64,000 nt of DNA from Chloropicon primus (Eukaryota; Chlorophyta; Chloropicophyceae; Chloropicales; Chloropicaceae): contig CP060757.1 in the NCBI GenBank assembly GCA_023205875.1, positions 1,240,001 to 1,304,000 of the forward strand, in the 5' to 3' direction. Made by a program: the position numbers and the translations under genes. This document shows positions 26,917-36,057 of the stretch, piece by piece; position 1 is the stretch's first letter; every line of letters starts with the position of its first letter. The notes under the pieces are model-generated. The model was given only the letters and a program-made list of their open reading frames with translations, did no database searches and was not told where the DNA came from.

Positions 26917-27340
26917 CGTCGAGGACGTTCGCGTTGGCGATTCCAAAACCCCTCGAACCTCTCGTGCGCCTCGTGTGCCCCGCCGCTCGCGCTCGTAACG
27001 TCCGTAACGCGCGCGCCTTTGCAAGGAGAACTACTGGTTCGCGCGGTTTTTCGCGGACGAAACCTCTTCATTTTTTCTCATCTCGCCATCAAATGCTCGT
27101 GATTGCCGCCATTCATGAGAATTGAAGAGGACATCTTTTGGATATGGATTGGCTTTTGCAACCCGCGCGTCGCCACGTCGGCAATTGGATTGCGAGTCGG
27201 GAGTCGGGAGTCTCGGGCAGTCACAATTCCGTTGCGGGGCTCGATGACTACGGTCAGGAAGAACGTGTTCGCCTTCAGGGGCTTGTTTGCGGTCTTCAGG
27301 TTTCTGATTGCCAATTAGACAAGAGAGAGAGAGGGGGGGG
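26917..27340. other. Intergenic leader of the protease and of the small membrane protein
   Basis: About 420 bp, GC-rich near the protease start and AT-richer at 27060-27150. A purine run lies immediately before the next start codon (27322-27340). No gene is recognisable. Confidence 0.5.
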
Positions 27341-27520
27341 ATGCTGGACTACCCCGTGGAGGACTTGATCGGGAGGGCGACCGCGGCCACCGTCAGGGTC
27401 GTGGCCCTGCCCCACCTCCAGGGGATCCTGGTGGTCGTGGGAATTCTGTGGGCCTTCGCGGTGCGCATGGAGCGCAAGACGCCAAAGCTTCAAAGCGTCC
27501 AGGGAGACAAGAGCGAGTGA
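27341..27520 (+). CDS. Small single-pass membrane protein (hypothetical)
   Basis: 59 residues. One hydrophobic segment (LPHLQGILVVVGILWAFAV, ~23-41) is followed by a basic tail (RMERKTPKL). The start ATG follows a GA/G tract. No family is recognised; size and topology would suit a small organelle or ER subunit. Codon use (mostly G/C third positions) resembles that of neighbouring genes, which favours a real gene over chance. Confidence 0.45.
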   Translation: MLDYPVEDLIGRATAATVRVVALPHLQGILVVVGILWAFAVRMERKTPKLQSVQGDKSE

Positions 27521-27658
27521 TCGACGACGACGGCGACTGACTCTTGGCGCGCCTCGTCGGTTCGCGTTACAAAAAGCATGTCGTAATCTTTTTCTTCTTC
27601 TTCTTCGCTGCGGCGGTGTGCCTCGGGTTGTAGTAAAGTAGCAGAAGCAGCAAAAGGT

Positions 27659-28588
27659 TTAGCCTTCTTCCCCGCCCCCCTCCTTCCCCTGCTTCCTCCT
27701 CCTCCTCTTCCCCCTGTCCTCCTCGGACTTCTTCCCGGGCAGGAACAGCAGGGGGAGCATCCCCAGGAGGCAGCCCACCGTGACGCCGACCGTGGCCCCC
27801 ATGGCCCTCGTCATCCGTATGGCGGGCAGCCTCAGCTGCGCCTTGGCCAGCCTGGGCTCCTTGACCCCGAGCTTGCTGGCCTGGGACTCGATCGTGTCAG
27901 CCAGGCCCAGGCCGAGGACGTCCGAGATCAGGTTCCCGAGCCCCGCGGCGGCCAGGGTCGTGATCCCGAGGGCGACCCCGAGGGTCTTCTCGATCTCGCT
28001 CCCCGCGGTGAGCATGATGGCGTTGTCCACGAAGCCGAAGCCCACGAAGGGGATCCCGCTCGCGAGGGCGACCTTGGCCAGCTGCCCGCTCGTGGGGGCG
28101 ACCGGACTGGCCTCGGCGGCGGAGGTCCTCCGCGCCTGCTCGCGCCTGGCCACGGCCCAGTACCTCTCGAACTCGGCCCTGGAGAGCTTGCCGTCCATGT
28201 CGGCGTCCGCCTCGAGGAACGCCTTCTCGAGGCCGTCGAGGCCCTCCGCGCTGTTCTGCCTCCTCAGGGCGCTCACCACGGCGCCCCTCTCCATCGGGGT
28301 GAGGCACTCCGCGAGCTGCGTCGCGGTGCCCACGGGGTTCCTCCTCAGCCTCTCCACGAGCACCCCGGTCACCTCCTTCAAGGACGGGCTCCTCCGGAAG
28401 GGGGTCGCGGCGGGCCGGCGGTACGAGCCCCCGTCGTCGCCGTGGTCGTTGTGGTCGCGGTGGCGGGGCTCCTCGGGGGGCGCAGTCGTCGTCGCCGTCG
28501 TCGTCGTCCCGGCGCGGCGCAGGGGGAGGAGCAGGAGGGAGGGCGACGACTTGCGCGCGAGGAGGACCCCCCCCGTCAGAGCGGCCAT
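27659..28588 (-). CDS. TMEM65-like inner-membrane protein with an EF-hand segment
   Basis: 309 residues from the ATG at 28588. The N-terminus is basic and Leu-rich, like an organellar presequence. An EF-hand-like loop (DADMDGKLSRAEFE) lies at ~128-141. The TMEM65 domain follows with SGIPFVGFGFVDNAIMLTAG, then GSEIEKTLG, LAAAGLGNLISDVLGLGLAD, and further hydrophobic helices GATVGVTVGCLLGMLPLLFL. Its C-terminal tail is Lys/Arg/Glu-rich. TMEM65 is a mitochondrial inner-membrane protein implicated in sodium/calcium exchange in animals. The appended calcium-binding-type loop would suit calcium-responsive transport here, which is inference. Confidence 0.85.
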   Translation of the reverse strand: MAALTGGVLLARKSSPSLLLLPLRRAGTTTTATTTAPPEEPRHRDHNDHGDDGGSYRRPAATPFRRSPSLKEVTGVLVERLRRNPVGTATQLAECLTPMERGAVVSALRRQNSAEGLDGLEKAFLEADADMDGKLSRAEFERYWAVARREQARRTSAAEASPVAPTSGQLAKVALASGIPFVGFGFVDNAIMLTAGSEIEKTLGVALGITTLAAAGLGNLISDVLGLGLADTIESQASKLGVKEPRLAKAQLRLPAIRMTRAMGATVGVTVGCLLGMLPLLFLPGKKSEEDRGKRRRRKQGKEGGGEEG

Positions 28589-29273
28589 CCTTCCTTCGGC
28601 ACGATCAGCGACCGGCACCGCTACTCCTCATGCGGACGCGACGACGACCACCAAGGAACCGAACGGATAATCCTAGCTCGCAGGAAGGAGGTGTAATAAT
28701 CCCGGAACGGTGGTGCTGATGTTGATGTTTGTGTGGAGGGAGGCGCGAGAGCGAGCGAGTTTTTTCCACGAACCCCGCAGCCACTTCTCCACCAAGTAGT
28801 AGAGCACCTTCACCAAAGGAAGGAAAGGAAAGGAAGGTCACTTCAGGCTCACTTCAGTTCGCGCGCGCGTCGTCGTCGTCGACTCCTTCCCCCAAAGCCT
28901 CGTCGAGGTCTCCTCTCCTTACGGATCAGGCATCAGGAGATTGATTTTATCGTGATGAACGTCGCTCGACGAACAGCAGATTTTTCGACAACGCGGGGCA
29001 CGCACGTGCCCATCGCGGGCAGTGCAAATCCTGTGTTGGGATTTGCGATTTTCCGTCGGCTCCTTTGATTCTCGTCGTTCGGGGGAGAGCAGAGCGTGGA
29101 CTGGAGGCGACGAGGGAGGGAGTTGACGAGGGACGACGACGACGAGGGTGGTTGTGGGGGACTGCGCGCGAGCGTGTCGTTGTGACGAGGGGTTTTCTTC
29201 TTCTTCTTCTTCCTTCCTTCCTTCTTCGACGAGTGGGGGTGGGGGTTTCTGTTCGTTCTTGCGTGCGTGCGTC
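28589..29273. other. Intergenic: TMEM65-like promoter and leader of the next small gene
   Basis: 685 bp. It contains an 'aaggaaaggaaaggaagg' purine stretch (28815-28838), several GTC/GAC-rich segments and a CTT-rich run (29196-29225). No supported gene on either strand. Confidence 0.5.
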
Positions 29274-29543
29274 ATGTCGGACAGGAAGGGGCTGCTTTCG
29301 GAACAGTTGTCGGGGTCGGTGGCGCAGCTGAGGAGGGTGTCCTTCGGGCGCGAGAAGAACCACGCGGAGATAAAGCAGATATTCTCGCAAGGGAGCCCGA
29401 CGATGGGGAGGAGCACCATCTTCGGGTGCTCGCCACCTGTGAGGGCGAGCAACCCGGTGCCGAGCGACAGCAAGTTCCTCAACAACTCCTCCTTCAACAC
29501 CATTTCCAGCCCGAGTCTGGAGTCCACCATGAAGTCGACGTGA
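29274..29543 (+). CDS. Small Ser/Asn-rich protein (hypothetical)
   Basis: 89 residues starting MSDRKGLLSEQLSGSVAQL. The N-terminal half is a predicted amphipathic helix with basic residues (RRVSFGREKNHAEIKQIFS; RRVS is a PKA/AGC-type phosphosite pattern). The C-terminal half is Ser/Asn/Pro-rich (FLNNSSFNTISSPSLESTM) and probably disordered. No domain recognised. The coherent composition and G/C-biased third positions support coding, but the frame is short. Confidence 0.4.
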   Translation: MSDRKGLLSEQLSGSVAQLRRVSFGREKNHAEIKQIFSQGSPTMGRSTIFGCSPPVRASNPVPSDSKFLNNSSFNTISSPSLESTMKST

Positions 29544-29741
29544 AGCCGTCGAGGGCGGGCGGGCGCGGTCGCGAGAGAGGAGCGTCTTTTTTAAGTAGAG
29601 AACGTCTTTTTTTTTTGTATTAATACCATAAAAACCATTCTGCTGTAGAAGCTTGCCCCTCCTTTCCCACAAGAGACCAGGACCTCGGCTCGCGTCGTCG
29701 AAGCTGCTTCCGGCGAGTGACTTTAGACTGGAGCGTGCGTC

Positions 29742-30620
29742 ATGAGGATGAGGGCGGCAACTGCTTGTGCTTGTGCGACGACGGGGAGGCCTTCGTCGCA
29801 CGCCCCCGGCCGGAGGGGAGCCAGGGGACACGCCGTCGTCTCGGCTTCCTCTTCGTCGTCGCCCGATCTCCCTCCTCTTTGTCGTCGTCGTGGTCATCAT
29901 CAACATCATCATCATCATCATCATCGTCGTCGCGGGCACCCTCGTTCCTTGGGCAACGATGCGGCCTACTCTGCGGCCTACTCTGCGGCCTCGCTCCACC
30001 GTCGCGCGCGCCCACCAGGCAGCTGCCGCGCGACCACCAACGGCGCGGGGGGGAGGAAGGAGGACTCGGCCAAGGAGAACCTGGGCAAGGTCGGGGCCCT
30101 GCTGAAGAAGTGCGGCTGGTTCGGGTTCTGGGGCCAGTTCGCGCTCATCACGGTCTCCGCGGTGATGACGGTCTTCTCGGTGATATTCACCAAGCCCTCC
30201 TCGGTGGCCGCCAAGCTCTCCCTCTACCTCGTGCTCATCGGCGTCCTCGCGGGGTTCTTCAGCACGTACTGGACCTTCGGGTACGTCCAGCTGTCGAGGA
30301 AGATCAGGAGGAGCGTCAAGGACGTGAGGAGCGCGCCGAAGAAGGCGGGGGTGCTGAGGAACCTCTCGGTCGGGATATCTGGAAACATCTTGGGGATGGG
30401 AACGACCCTGCTGGGAATGCAGGCCGTGGTCGGGTTCCTCGTGGCGAAGACGCTGGCAAACGCCACCGCGAACCCCTTCCTCTCCGGCGGTGCCGGGTCC
30501 TGGAACCCGGTCCTCGCCCTCGACGTCTTCCTGGTCCAGGCGGCCACCAACTGCCTGCTGAGCCACTTCATGTCCCTCTGCATGAACATGTGGCTGCAGA
30601 ACACGGTCAAGGCCGTGTGA
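29742..30620 (+). CDS. DUF3611 protein, TIC21/PIC1-like plastid inner-envelope protein
   Basis: 292 residues, no intron. The N-terminal ~95 residues (Ala, Arg, His run, Ser) are a transit peptide. The DUF3611 region follows with four hydrophobic helices: FGFWGQFALITVSAVMTVFS, KLSLYLVLIGVLAGFFSTYW, NILGMGTTLLGMQAVVGFLV and LALDVFLVQAATNCLLSHFM. The linker SRKIRRSVKDVRSAPKKAGV and the ending are characteristic of TIC21/PIC1, described both as a component of plastid protein import and as an iron permease of the inner envelope; which function holds here is open. It confirms a plastid-bearing host. Confidence 0.88.
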   Translation: MRMRAATACACATTGRPSSHAPGRRGARGHAVVSASSSSSPDLPPLCRRRGHHQHHHHHHHRRRGHPRSLGNDAAYSAAYSAASLHRRARPPGSCRATTNGAGGRKEDSAKENLGKVGALLKKCGWFGFWGQFALITVSAVMTVFSVIFTKPSSVAAKLSLYLVLIGVLAGFFSTYWTFGYVQLSRKIRRSVKDVRSAPKKAGVLRNLSVGISGNILGMGTTLLGMQAVVGFLVAKTLANATANPFLSGGAGSWNPVLALDVFLVQAATNCLLSHFMSLCMNMWLQNTVKAV

Positions 30621-30683
30621 CGATCTCGGACGGTTTTCCTCGTTCCGGTACGGCACAAGAACGAAATGTAATGGATTCTCTCT

Positions 30684-32675
30684 CTACCAATCGTTTACAG
30701 CGGCGTTCCTCCTGTTGACCTCCGCGATGTTCGCCAGCAAAGCCTTCATGACCTTGTTCCGCTTGCGGTCGTTGAGCGTCGCCTCGATCCTCTTCCTGCG
30801 GAGAGTGGGCTCCTCCTCCTCCTTCTTCTTCTTCCTCCTCCCCTTGCCCTCGGTCCTCCGCTTCTCCCTCAGCTCGTACTTCTTCCCCCCCGAGAGCTCC
30901 CTCAGGATGCTGTGGTTGGCCTCCTTGTCGAGCTCGCGCTGGGTCCTCGAGGAAGGGGGGGGCGCCGAGCCCCTCCTCTTGCCCCCCGCCTTCTGACGTG
31001 TCGCTCCCCCCCCGAGAGGCCTCCCCTCCGCGTCCCTCGGGACGACGGGACCATGGAACGGGCAGATCTTCTTGTCCCTCCTCTGGCAGAGGCCGCCGCC
31101 CGGCAGCCTCGCGCCGCAGATCGATATCTCGCCCGAGCTGGGGGCCTGGTAGAAGGACACCCTCCTGTTGAAGATGGCAGCCTTGTCGCTTGGCACCACC
31201 GCCGAGGCGTCCGTGGGCCCCCAGTGACCCTCGATCTCGAGCCCCCTGTCGTTGGCGAACACCTCGAGCTCCTCCCCCAAGGCGAGATTTTCCGGGTCCC
31301 TCACGAAAGGCGCGTCCTTCAGCAGCTTGGTCTTCGTCCCGGCGTCCAGAGTCAGGCGGCGCCCCCCTGCCTCTCGACTGCCGCTTGTCGCGTGGTCGGG
31401 CCTGTTTCCCGCTTCCCTCCTCTCTGGCTTCAAGGCGGGATCCCTCGGGAAGGCTGAGCTCTTTCCTGCGAGCCGCTTGCTGTCGGGCTTCCCCGCTCCC
31501 GCCGGATCTCTCGAGCCCAAACCCCCTTCCTCCCCCCCCGGGGCGACCGCGTCCTCGAACTCGACCCCGTCCTCGAGCTCCTCCTGGCTCACCCCCTCCT
31601 CCTCCCGTCCCGCGGCGTCCGTCGACTCGCCCCCCTCGAAGTCCGGAAACGCCGACCCCGTGAACACCACGTCCCAAAGAAGCCTGCTTCTCGCTTGGAC
31701 GTCCTGAATCTTTTGCCGCAGGCTCACCGTGTCCTGCAGCAGGATCTGGTGCGACCTCCTCATGTCCGACCAGCTGGGGTCGGACTCTCTCAGCACCTCG
31801 TGCCACGACTGAAGCTTGCAGTAGAACCTTTTGCGGAGCTGGTTCAGCAGGCCCCGAAAGGTCTCCACGAAGCTCTTCTCGAGCGAGGAGGATGCCTTGC
31901 CGCCCTTCGCGCCAGAGGAGGACTCGCCCTCCCACTCCCCCACGGCGTAAAGGGAGAGGCCCTCGCAGTGCTGGTCGCAATCCCCTTCGCCGCTGCTCGA
32001 GTCGCCGCCGCCGTCGTCGTCGTCCTCAGCAGCCGCCACGCTCTCCTCCAGCAGCGACAGCAGCGTCTCCGTTTCCGCGACCACGGCCAGACACTCCGCC
32101 TTGAGGTCCGGAAGCTCCTGAAGGATTTGGAGCACCCTGTCGTGCAACTCCCTCTGGTGGCTCTCGCTTCTTCTCGTGCGGGTGCTGCCGCTGCCCCCCT
32201 GGCGCTCCGCAGTCCCCGCAAGGAAGCTCGACACGTACCTCTGCGCGTGCCCGAGAGGCCTGTAGAAGGCTCCGAACCTCGTGGTCCACTCCGCGAGCAC
32301 CTCCCGAGTCCTCTGCCTCAGCCTCTCCGCGCTCCCCCGGGGCGGGGGCAAGGCCGCTTTCGCCTTTATTCCCACCGCGAGGTCCAGGATCTCGTTCAGG
32401 CTCTCCACCATGTGGTCCCGGAACACCTTGGATCGTACGAAGAGCTCGTGCGCGACCTCCAGGGCGAGGAGCCGAGTCGCCGAGCTGTCAGCGGACATCC
32501 TCTCCATCAGCACGTCGTACGCTCTGCACACGAGGGACTCGGACTTCTTGACGAGCCGCTTGACGTCGCCCACCACAGCGGCACCAGGCCTTCCCCCCTC
32601 GTTGTCCTCGCTCTCGGCATCCGTCGCCGCATTCAGGAGCTCCTCCAGCTTGTACGCCGCGTTCAAGTCCAGCAT
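30684..32675 (-). CDS. UVSSA: UV-stimulated scaffold protein A homolog (UVSSA)
   Basis: 663 residues, no intron. The N-terminal ~155 residues form an ENTH/VHS-like helical domain (LVKKSESLVCRAYDVLMERM, RLLALEVAHELFVRSKVFRD, LAEWTTRFGAFYRPL). A long Ser/Glu-rich linker includes acidic stretches that in UVSSA bind TFIIH p62. The DUF2043 zinc element is at ~540-565: CGARLPGGGLCQRR and KKICPFHGPVVPRD, i.e. C-x9-C-x7-C-x2-H. UVSSA works with CSA and CSB in transcription-coupled repair at stalled RNA polymerase II. A basic C-terminal region (REKRRTEGKGRRKKKKEEEE) may be nuclear-targeting. Confidence 0.9.
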   Translation of the reverse strand: MLDLNAAYKLEELLNAATDAESEDNEGGRPGAAVVGDVKRLVKKSESLVCRAYDVLMERMSADSSATRLLALEVAHELFVRSKVFRDHMVESLNEILDLAVGIKAKAALPPPRGSAERLRQRTREVLAEWTTRFGAFYRPLGHAQRYVSSFLAGTAERQGGSGSTRTRRSESHQRELHDRVLQILQELPDLKAECLAVVAETETLLSLLEESVAAAEDDDDGGGDSSSGEGDCDQHCEGLSLYAVGEWEGESSSGAKGGKASSSLEKSFVETFRGLLNQLRKRFYCKLQSWHEVLRESDPSWSDMRRSHQILLQDTVSLRQKIQDVQARSRLLWDVVFTGSAFPDFEGGESTDAAGREEEGVSQEELEDGVEFEDAVAPGGEEGGLGSRDPAGAGKPDSKRLAGKSSAFPRDPALKPERREAGNRPDHATSGSREAGGRRLTLDAGTKTKLLKDAPFVRDPENLALGEELEVFANDRGLEIEGHWGPTDASAVVPSDKAAIFNRRVSFYQAPSSGEISICGARLPGGGLCQRRDKKICPFHGPVVPRDAEGRPLGGGATRQKAGGKRRGSAPPPSSRTQRELDKEANHSILRELSGGKKYELREKRRTEGKGRRKKKKEEEEPTLRRKRIEATLNDRKRNKVMKALLANIAEVNRRNAAVNDW

Positions 32676-32917
32676 CTCACACGACGACCTTTAACGATTT
32701 TTTTTGTGGTACTCTCTCATACTAACATACTATCTCTATCTCTCCTCCCCCGAGTTGGCGCCAGCCAGACCCAAAGCTTTCGCGTCCCGCCCGCAAAGCT
32801 CCCCCACCCCCCCGCACCCCCTCCCCTCCCCCTTGCACCTCGCCCCACCTCCGCCCCGATCAATCGAAGCTCTCGAGGACATCGTCATCGTCCCCCTCCC
32901 CCAAAAGCCGTGCGGTT

Positions 32918-32963
<46 letters not shown>

Positions 32964-33146
32964 CCGGCTTTTGTCCTCTCTCCTTTTCTGCTCGGCTGGG
33001 CTCGACTCGGCTTCCTGGTGTGTGTGTGTGTGTGTGTGAGGTGACAGTGGAGGGAGCGCGCAAAGTGCGTGGGTCGGCGTAACTCGCGGGACGTGTGGTT
33101 TTTGTCACCACCAAACTGAACTGAACTGAACTGAACTGAACTGACC
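32676..33146. promoter_or_regulatory. Divergent spacer between UVSSA and the ACT-repeat gene, with microsatellites
   Basis: 471 bp holding three simple arrays: (AG)20 at 32921-32961, (GT)10 at about 33018-33038 and (AACTG)6 at 33114-33144, the last ending 3 bp before the ATG of the ACT gene. It must contain both promoters; no gene is present. Confidence 0.75.
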
Positions 33147-34127
33147 ATGAAGGGAGAGGCGTGGGCGAAGAGGGGAGGGGCGGGGAGTGCGGGGGAGAGT
33201 TGCGGCAAGGCTGGGAGGGGGGTGGTGTCCGTGGCGAGGGGTTTGGGCGCCGCGCGAAGCAGCAGCGCGAGGGGTGGAGGGGAAGGTGCGGGAGGGGGGC
33301 AGACGGCGGGAGGTGCCTCCGTCGCGAGGAGGAGAGGGGGGGGCGCGAGGGGGGAGAGGCGCTGCATCATCGGATGCTCGGCGCTCACGTCCAAGGGGGT
33401 CTACGCCTCGTCCTCCGCGAGGAAGGAGTACGGGAGCCCCCCGAAGTTGAACTCGATGGTGGCGCCCACCAGGAGGAGCGCGGAGGCCTCCGTCGAGAAC
33501 GGGGAGTGCTTCCCCGCAATGGTCTCGGTGTCTAACGACGCGGACCCTCGCGCGACGAGGATCAACGTCTCCGTCGTGGACTTCCCCGGCTTGCTTCGGG
33601 TGGTTTCCTGGGTGCTGACGGGCCTGGAGCTCACGGTAGAGCGCGCGAAGCTGTCGACGACGGACGGGATGGCGAGCCAGGAGTTCTTCGTGACGGACGT
33701 CCGGGGAAGGAAGGTCCAGGACACGAGGGCCCTCGGGGAGAGGATCGCGCAGTTCGTGCAGCACTGCGCCCCGGACGAGGAGGCCATGCACGCGAAGAAG
33801 TTCCGGGAGGGGCGCATCGTGATCGACAACGAGGAGGACGAGAATTTCACCGTCATCTCCATCGACAGCGGGGAAAAGGACGCCCCCGGCCTGCTGCTTT
33901 CCATAGCCTCCACCGTCTCCGCCCTCGGGATCACGATCGACAGCGCGAGCATCTGCACCGAGTGCGAGCACTTTTCGGGCGGGCGCTACTTTCGGTTCCT
34001 GGTCCACAAGATCGGCGGAAGCAAGCTCGACTACGTCGAGGCCTCGGGCGCCCTCTTCACCCTGAGCCTGGTCATGGAGAGCGCGACCGTCGGGTCCCAC
34101 CCCATTCACGCGTCCAGGCTCCACTGA
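33147..34127 (+). CDS. ACT-domain repeat protein, probably plastid (ACR11/12-like)
   Basis: 326 residues. Residues 1-75 are Gly/Ala/Arg/Ser-rich with few acids, consistent with a transit peptide. Two ACT folds follow: NVSVVDFPGLLRVVSWVLTG with ERAKLSTTDGMASQEFFVTD (~128-200), then TVISIDSGEKDAPGLLLSIA with TIDSASICTECEHFSGGRYF (~240-310). Both have the DxPGLL turn that binds amino acids in ACT domains. Plastid ACR11/ACR12-type proteins are regulators of nitrogen metabolism, ACR11 by stimulating Fd-GOGAT/GS; this is the nearest assignment. No catalytic domain accompanies the ACT pair. Confidence 0.82.
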   Translation: MKGEAWAKRGGAGSAGESCGKAGRGVVSVARGLGAARSSSARGGGEGAGGGQTAGGASVARRRGGGARGERRCIIGCSALTSKGVYASSSARKEYGSPPKLNSMVAPTRRSAEASVENGECFPAMVSVSNDADPRATRINVSVVDFPGLLRVVSWVLTGLELTVERAKLSTTDGMASQEFFVTDVRGRKVQDTRALGERIAQFVQHCAPDEEAMHAKKFREGRIVIDNEEDENFTVISIDSGEKDAPGLLLSIASTVSALGITIDSASICTECEHFSGGRYFRFLVHKIGGSKLDYVEASGALFTLSLVMESATVGSHPIHASRLH

Positions 34128-34255
34128 CCAGGACGGGGGGTCAAACCCAAACCAAAAACTTTTGTAATTCATTCACTTTTCTCTCTTGGATTTTCCCGCG
34201 CGACCTCTGGGGGGAAGAGCAGAGAGCTCTGGTCGATCGAGCGATCGGGGCGATC

Positions 34256-36010
34256 ATGGAGTGGGTGACGGTGACAACGAGCGCGTCGGTGGAGAAGCCA
34301 GAGGAAGTGGTGGCCCTCTTCCACCTGACGAGGGACTTCGCGGCCAAGCATCTCCCGCTGCAGGCGATAAAATGCCTCGAGGCCGTGGTGGGGGCGCAAC
34401 CCCCTTTCCTGCCCCAAATCGAAGCGGAAGCGAGGGCGAACCTGGCGATCTTTCTCCTGAGGTACACGCACAACGCCAGGGAGGCGAAGGTCCACCTGGA
34501 GCAGGCCCTTAGGACCGCGGAGGACCTCCCGGTGTCCCTCACTTTCGTGTGCAAGGTCATCTCCTTGCTGATCGCGTGCCTGGGCAAGCTGCAATCGCCG
34601 GTCCAGCAGAAGCAGGTCTTGGCCAAAGGACTGGACCTGGTGAGGGCGGATCAGCTCCAGTTCGAGGGCGCGACCGAGGGGGAGAAGACCCGGTGGTACC
34701 TGGTGTTCCAGGCCCACCTGGCGCAGATATTGGTGGACGAGGGCGACAAGCAGGCAGCACTCGAGATGGCCCGGGAGTCCAAGAAGGAGATCAAGGGGAG
34801 GTGCGCACCCCTGGTGCAGATTCAGACGGAGCTGACGGTCTTGCAGCTCACGCTCGTGGCTCAGGACTATCACAGGGCGGCGGAGCAGTTGGATATCTGC
34901 GAGGAGGCGCTCAAGATGTGCGACACGCAGGACGCGCTCGAGAGCTGGGCTTACTTCCACCTCCTGCACTCCCTGTACAACCTGAGGGTAGGCAAGCACG
35001 TGGACTTGAAGAAGTCTTTGGGCTGTGCCCAGAAGAAGATCTACGCGCTGAGGCAGAGCCAGGTCGTGGCCAAGCTCATTCCCCCAGACTTTCTTGAGGT
35101 GCTTCACTGTCTGCTGGTTTCGATATATTTCAGGCTCTCTGGGGACTTCAGGGACGAGAAGAGCAAGGTGCTCGAGGCTCACTCCATGATAAAGAAGCGG
35201 TCCGTCCTGATGAGCTCGAACTACAATGACGCGGTGTCCAAGCCCTTTTACATCACCCTCACGTTTCTCGTGGTGGAGTCTGAGATCATCTCCAGCTTGA
35301 CTCGGGGCAACATCAAGGAGGCGATGAGCAACATCATGAGGATCGCCAACATGGTACACAGGTACCCGGAGACCCTGGTGGGCTTGGAATCGTCTGTGTA
35401 CTTGCTGATGGGCTCCGTGAACATTCTTTGCGGAAACCATGGGAGCGCGGAGAAGCACATGAAGCTGGCTCTGGACTCTTCCTCCGATGACTACCAAAGC
35501 AATCTCGCGAAGCTTCAGATGTGCCTCATCTGTCTTGAGAACGACATGCTGTCGACCTCCGAGGCGGCCGATCGGATCCAGGAGCTCTCCGTGTCGTTCA
35601 AGGAAGAGGAGAGGGGGTACCCGGCCTTCCTCCTCTGCGAGGTCGCCCTGGCTTTGGCGCAGGAGGACGTCGGCGGTGCGAAAAAGATAGTGCAGGACCT
35701 CATCGCCAGGGCGAATCACAAGGGAGACCGGCAGCTGCTTGCCTTGGGCCTCGTAGAGTACGCCAAAGTTCTGGTTCTGGAGGGGGACACTACCCTATCG
35801 AAGCAGGTCGTCGACAGTGCAAAGGGTTTGGCGACTCACCTTCAACACCTCCCCACGCTGCTCCACGTCCTGACATTCTCGAATCAGAACATGAGGCAGG
35901 AGGAGGTGCTGCCCATTGTGCTGCAAAAGTGGAAAAAAACCGTGGCAACGGGCATCACCAACATAGCGGAGACAAAGTGCGATGAAATCATGCAGGGGCT
36001 GGTCAAGTAA
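34256..36010 (+). CDS. MAU2: MAU2/SCC4 cohesin-loader subunit
   Basis: 584 residues from the ATG at 34256; the frame is open further upstream through the 3' end of the ACT gene, which is not used. The protein is a TPR-like helical solenoid. Family landmarks: LPLQAIKCLEAVVGAQPPFL followed by EAEARANLAIFLLRYTHNAR and HLEQALRTAEDLP, then LLHSLYNLRVGKHVDLKKSL, SNIMRIANMVHRYPETLVGL and HMKLALDSSSDDYQSNLAKL. MAU2/SCC4 binds the N-terminus of SCC2/NIPBL to form the loader that places cohesin on chromosomes. SCC2 is not in the window. No intron. Confidence 0.87.
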   Translation: MEWVTVTTSASVEKPEEVVALFHLTRDFAAKHLPLQAIKCLEAVVGAQPPFLPQIEAEARANLAIFLLRYTHNAREAKVHLEQALRTAEDLPVSLTFVCKVISLLIACLGKLQSPVQQKQVLAKGLDLVRADQLQFEGATEGEKTRWYLVFQAHLAQILVDEGDKQAALEMARESKKEIKGRCAPLVQIQTELTVLQLTLVAQDYHRAAEQLDICEEALKMCDTQDALESWAYFHLLHSLYNLRVGKHVDLKKSLGCAQKKIYALRQSQVVAKLIPPDFLEVLHCLLVSIYFRLSGDFRDEKSKVLEAHSMIKKRSVLMSSNYNDAVSKPFYITLTFLVVESEIISSLTRGNIKEAMSNIMRIANMVHRYPETLVGLESSVYLLMGSVNILCGNHGSAEKHMKLALDSSSDDYQSNLAKLQMCLICLENDMLSTSEAADRIQELSVSFKEEERGYPAFLLCEVALALAQEDVGGAKKIVQDLIARANHKGDRQLLALGLVEYAKVLVLEGDTTLSKQVVDSAKGLATHLQHLPTLLHVLTFSNQNMRQEEVLPIVLQKWKKTVATGITNIAETKCDEIMQGLVK

Positions 36011-36057
36011 TTTCAATTTCTCGTTATATATACACTCAAACATTATGAAATACTGTT

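Noticed and set aside
27518-27600. Possible selenocysteine read-through of the TGA ending the small membrane protein
   Set aside because: The following sequence shows no conserved selenoprotein motif and no SECIS-like structure was evident.
33962-34255. Upstream extension of the MAU2 frame
   Set aside because: It overlaps the ACT-domain gene in another frame; the family match begins shortly after the ATG at 34256.
34169-35719. 516-codon minus-strand frame antisense to MAU2, and similar ones at 28947-30656 (-) and 41702-43021 (+)
   Set aside because: Shadow frames of GC-rich genes; no recognisable domains.
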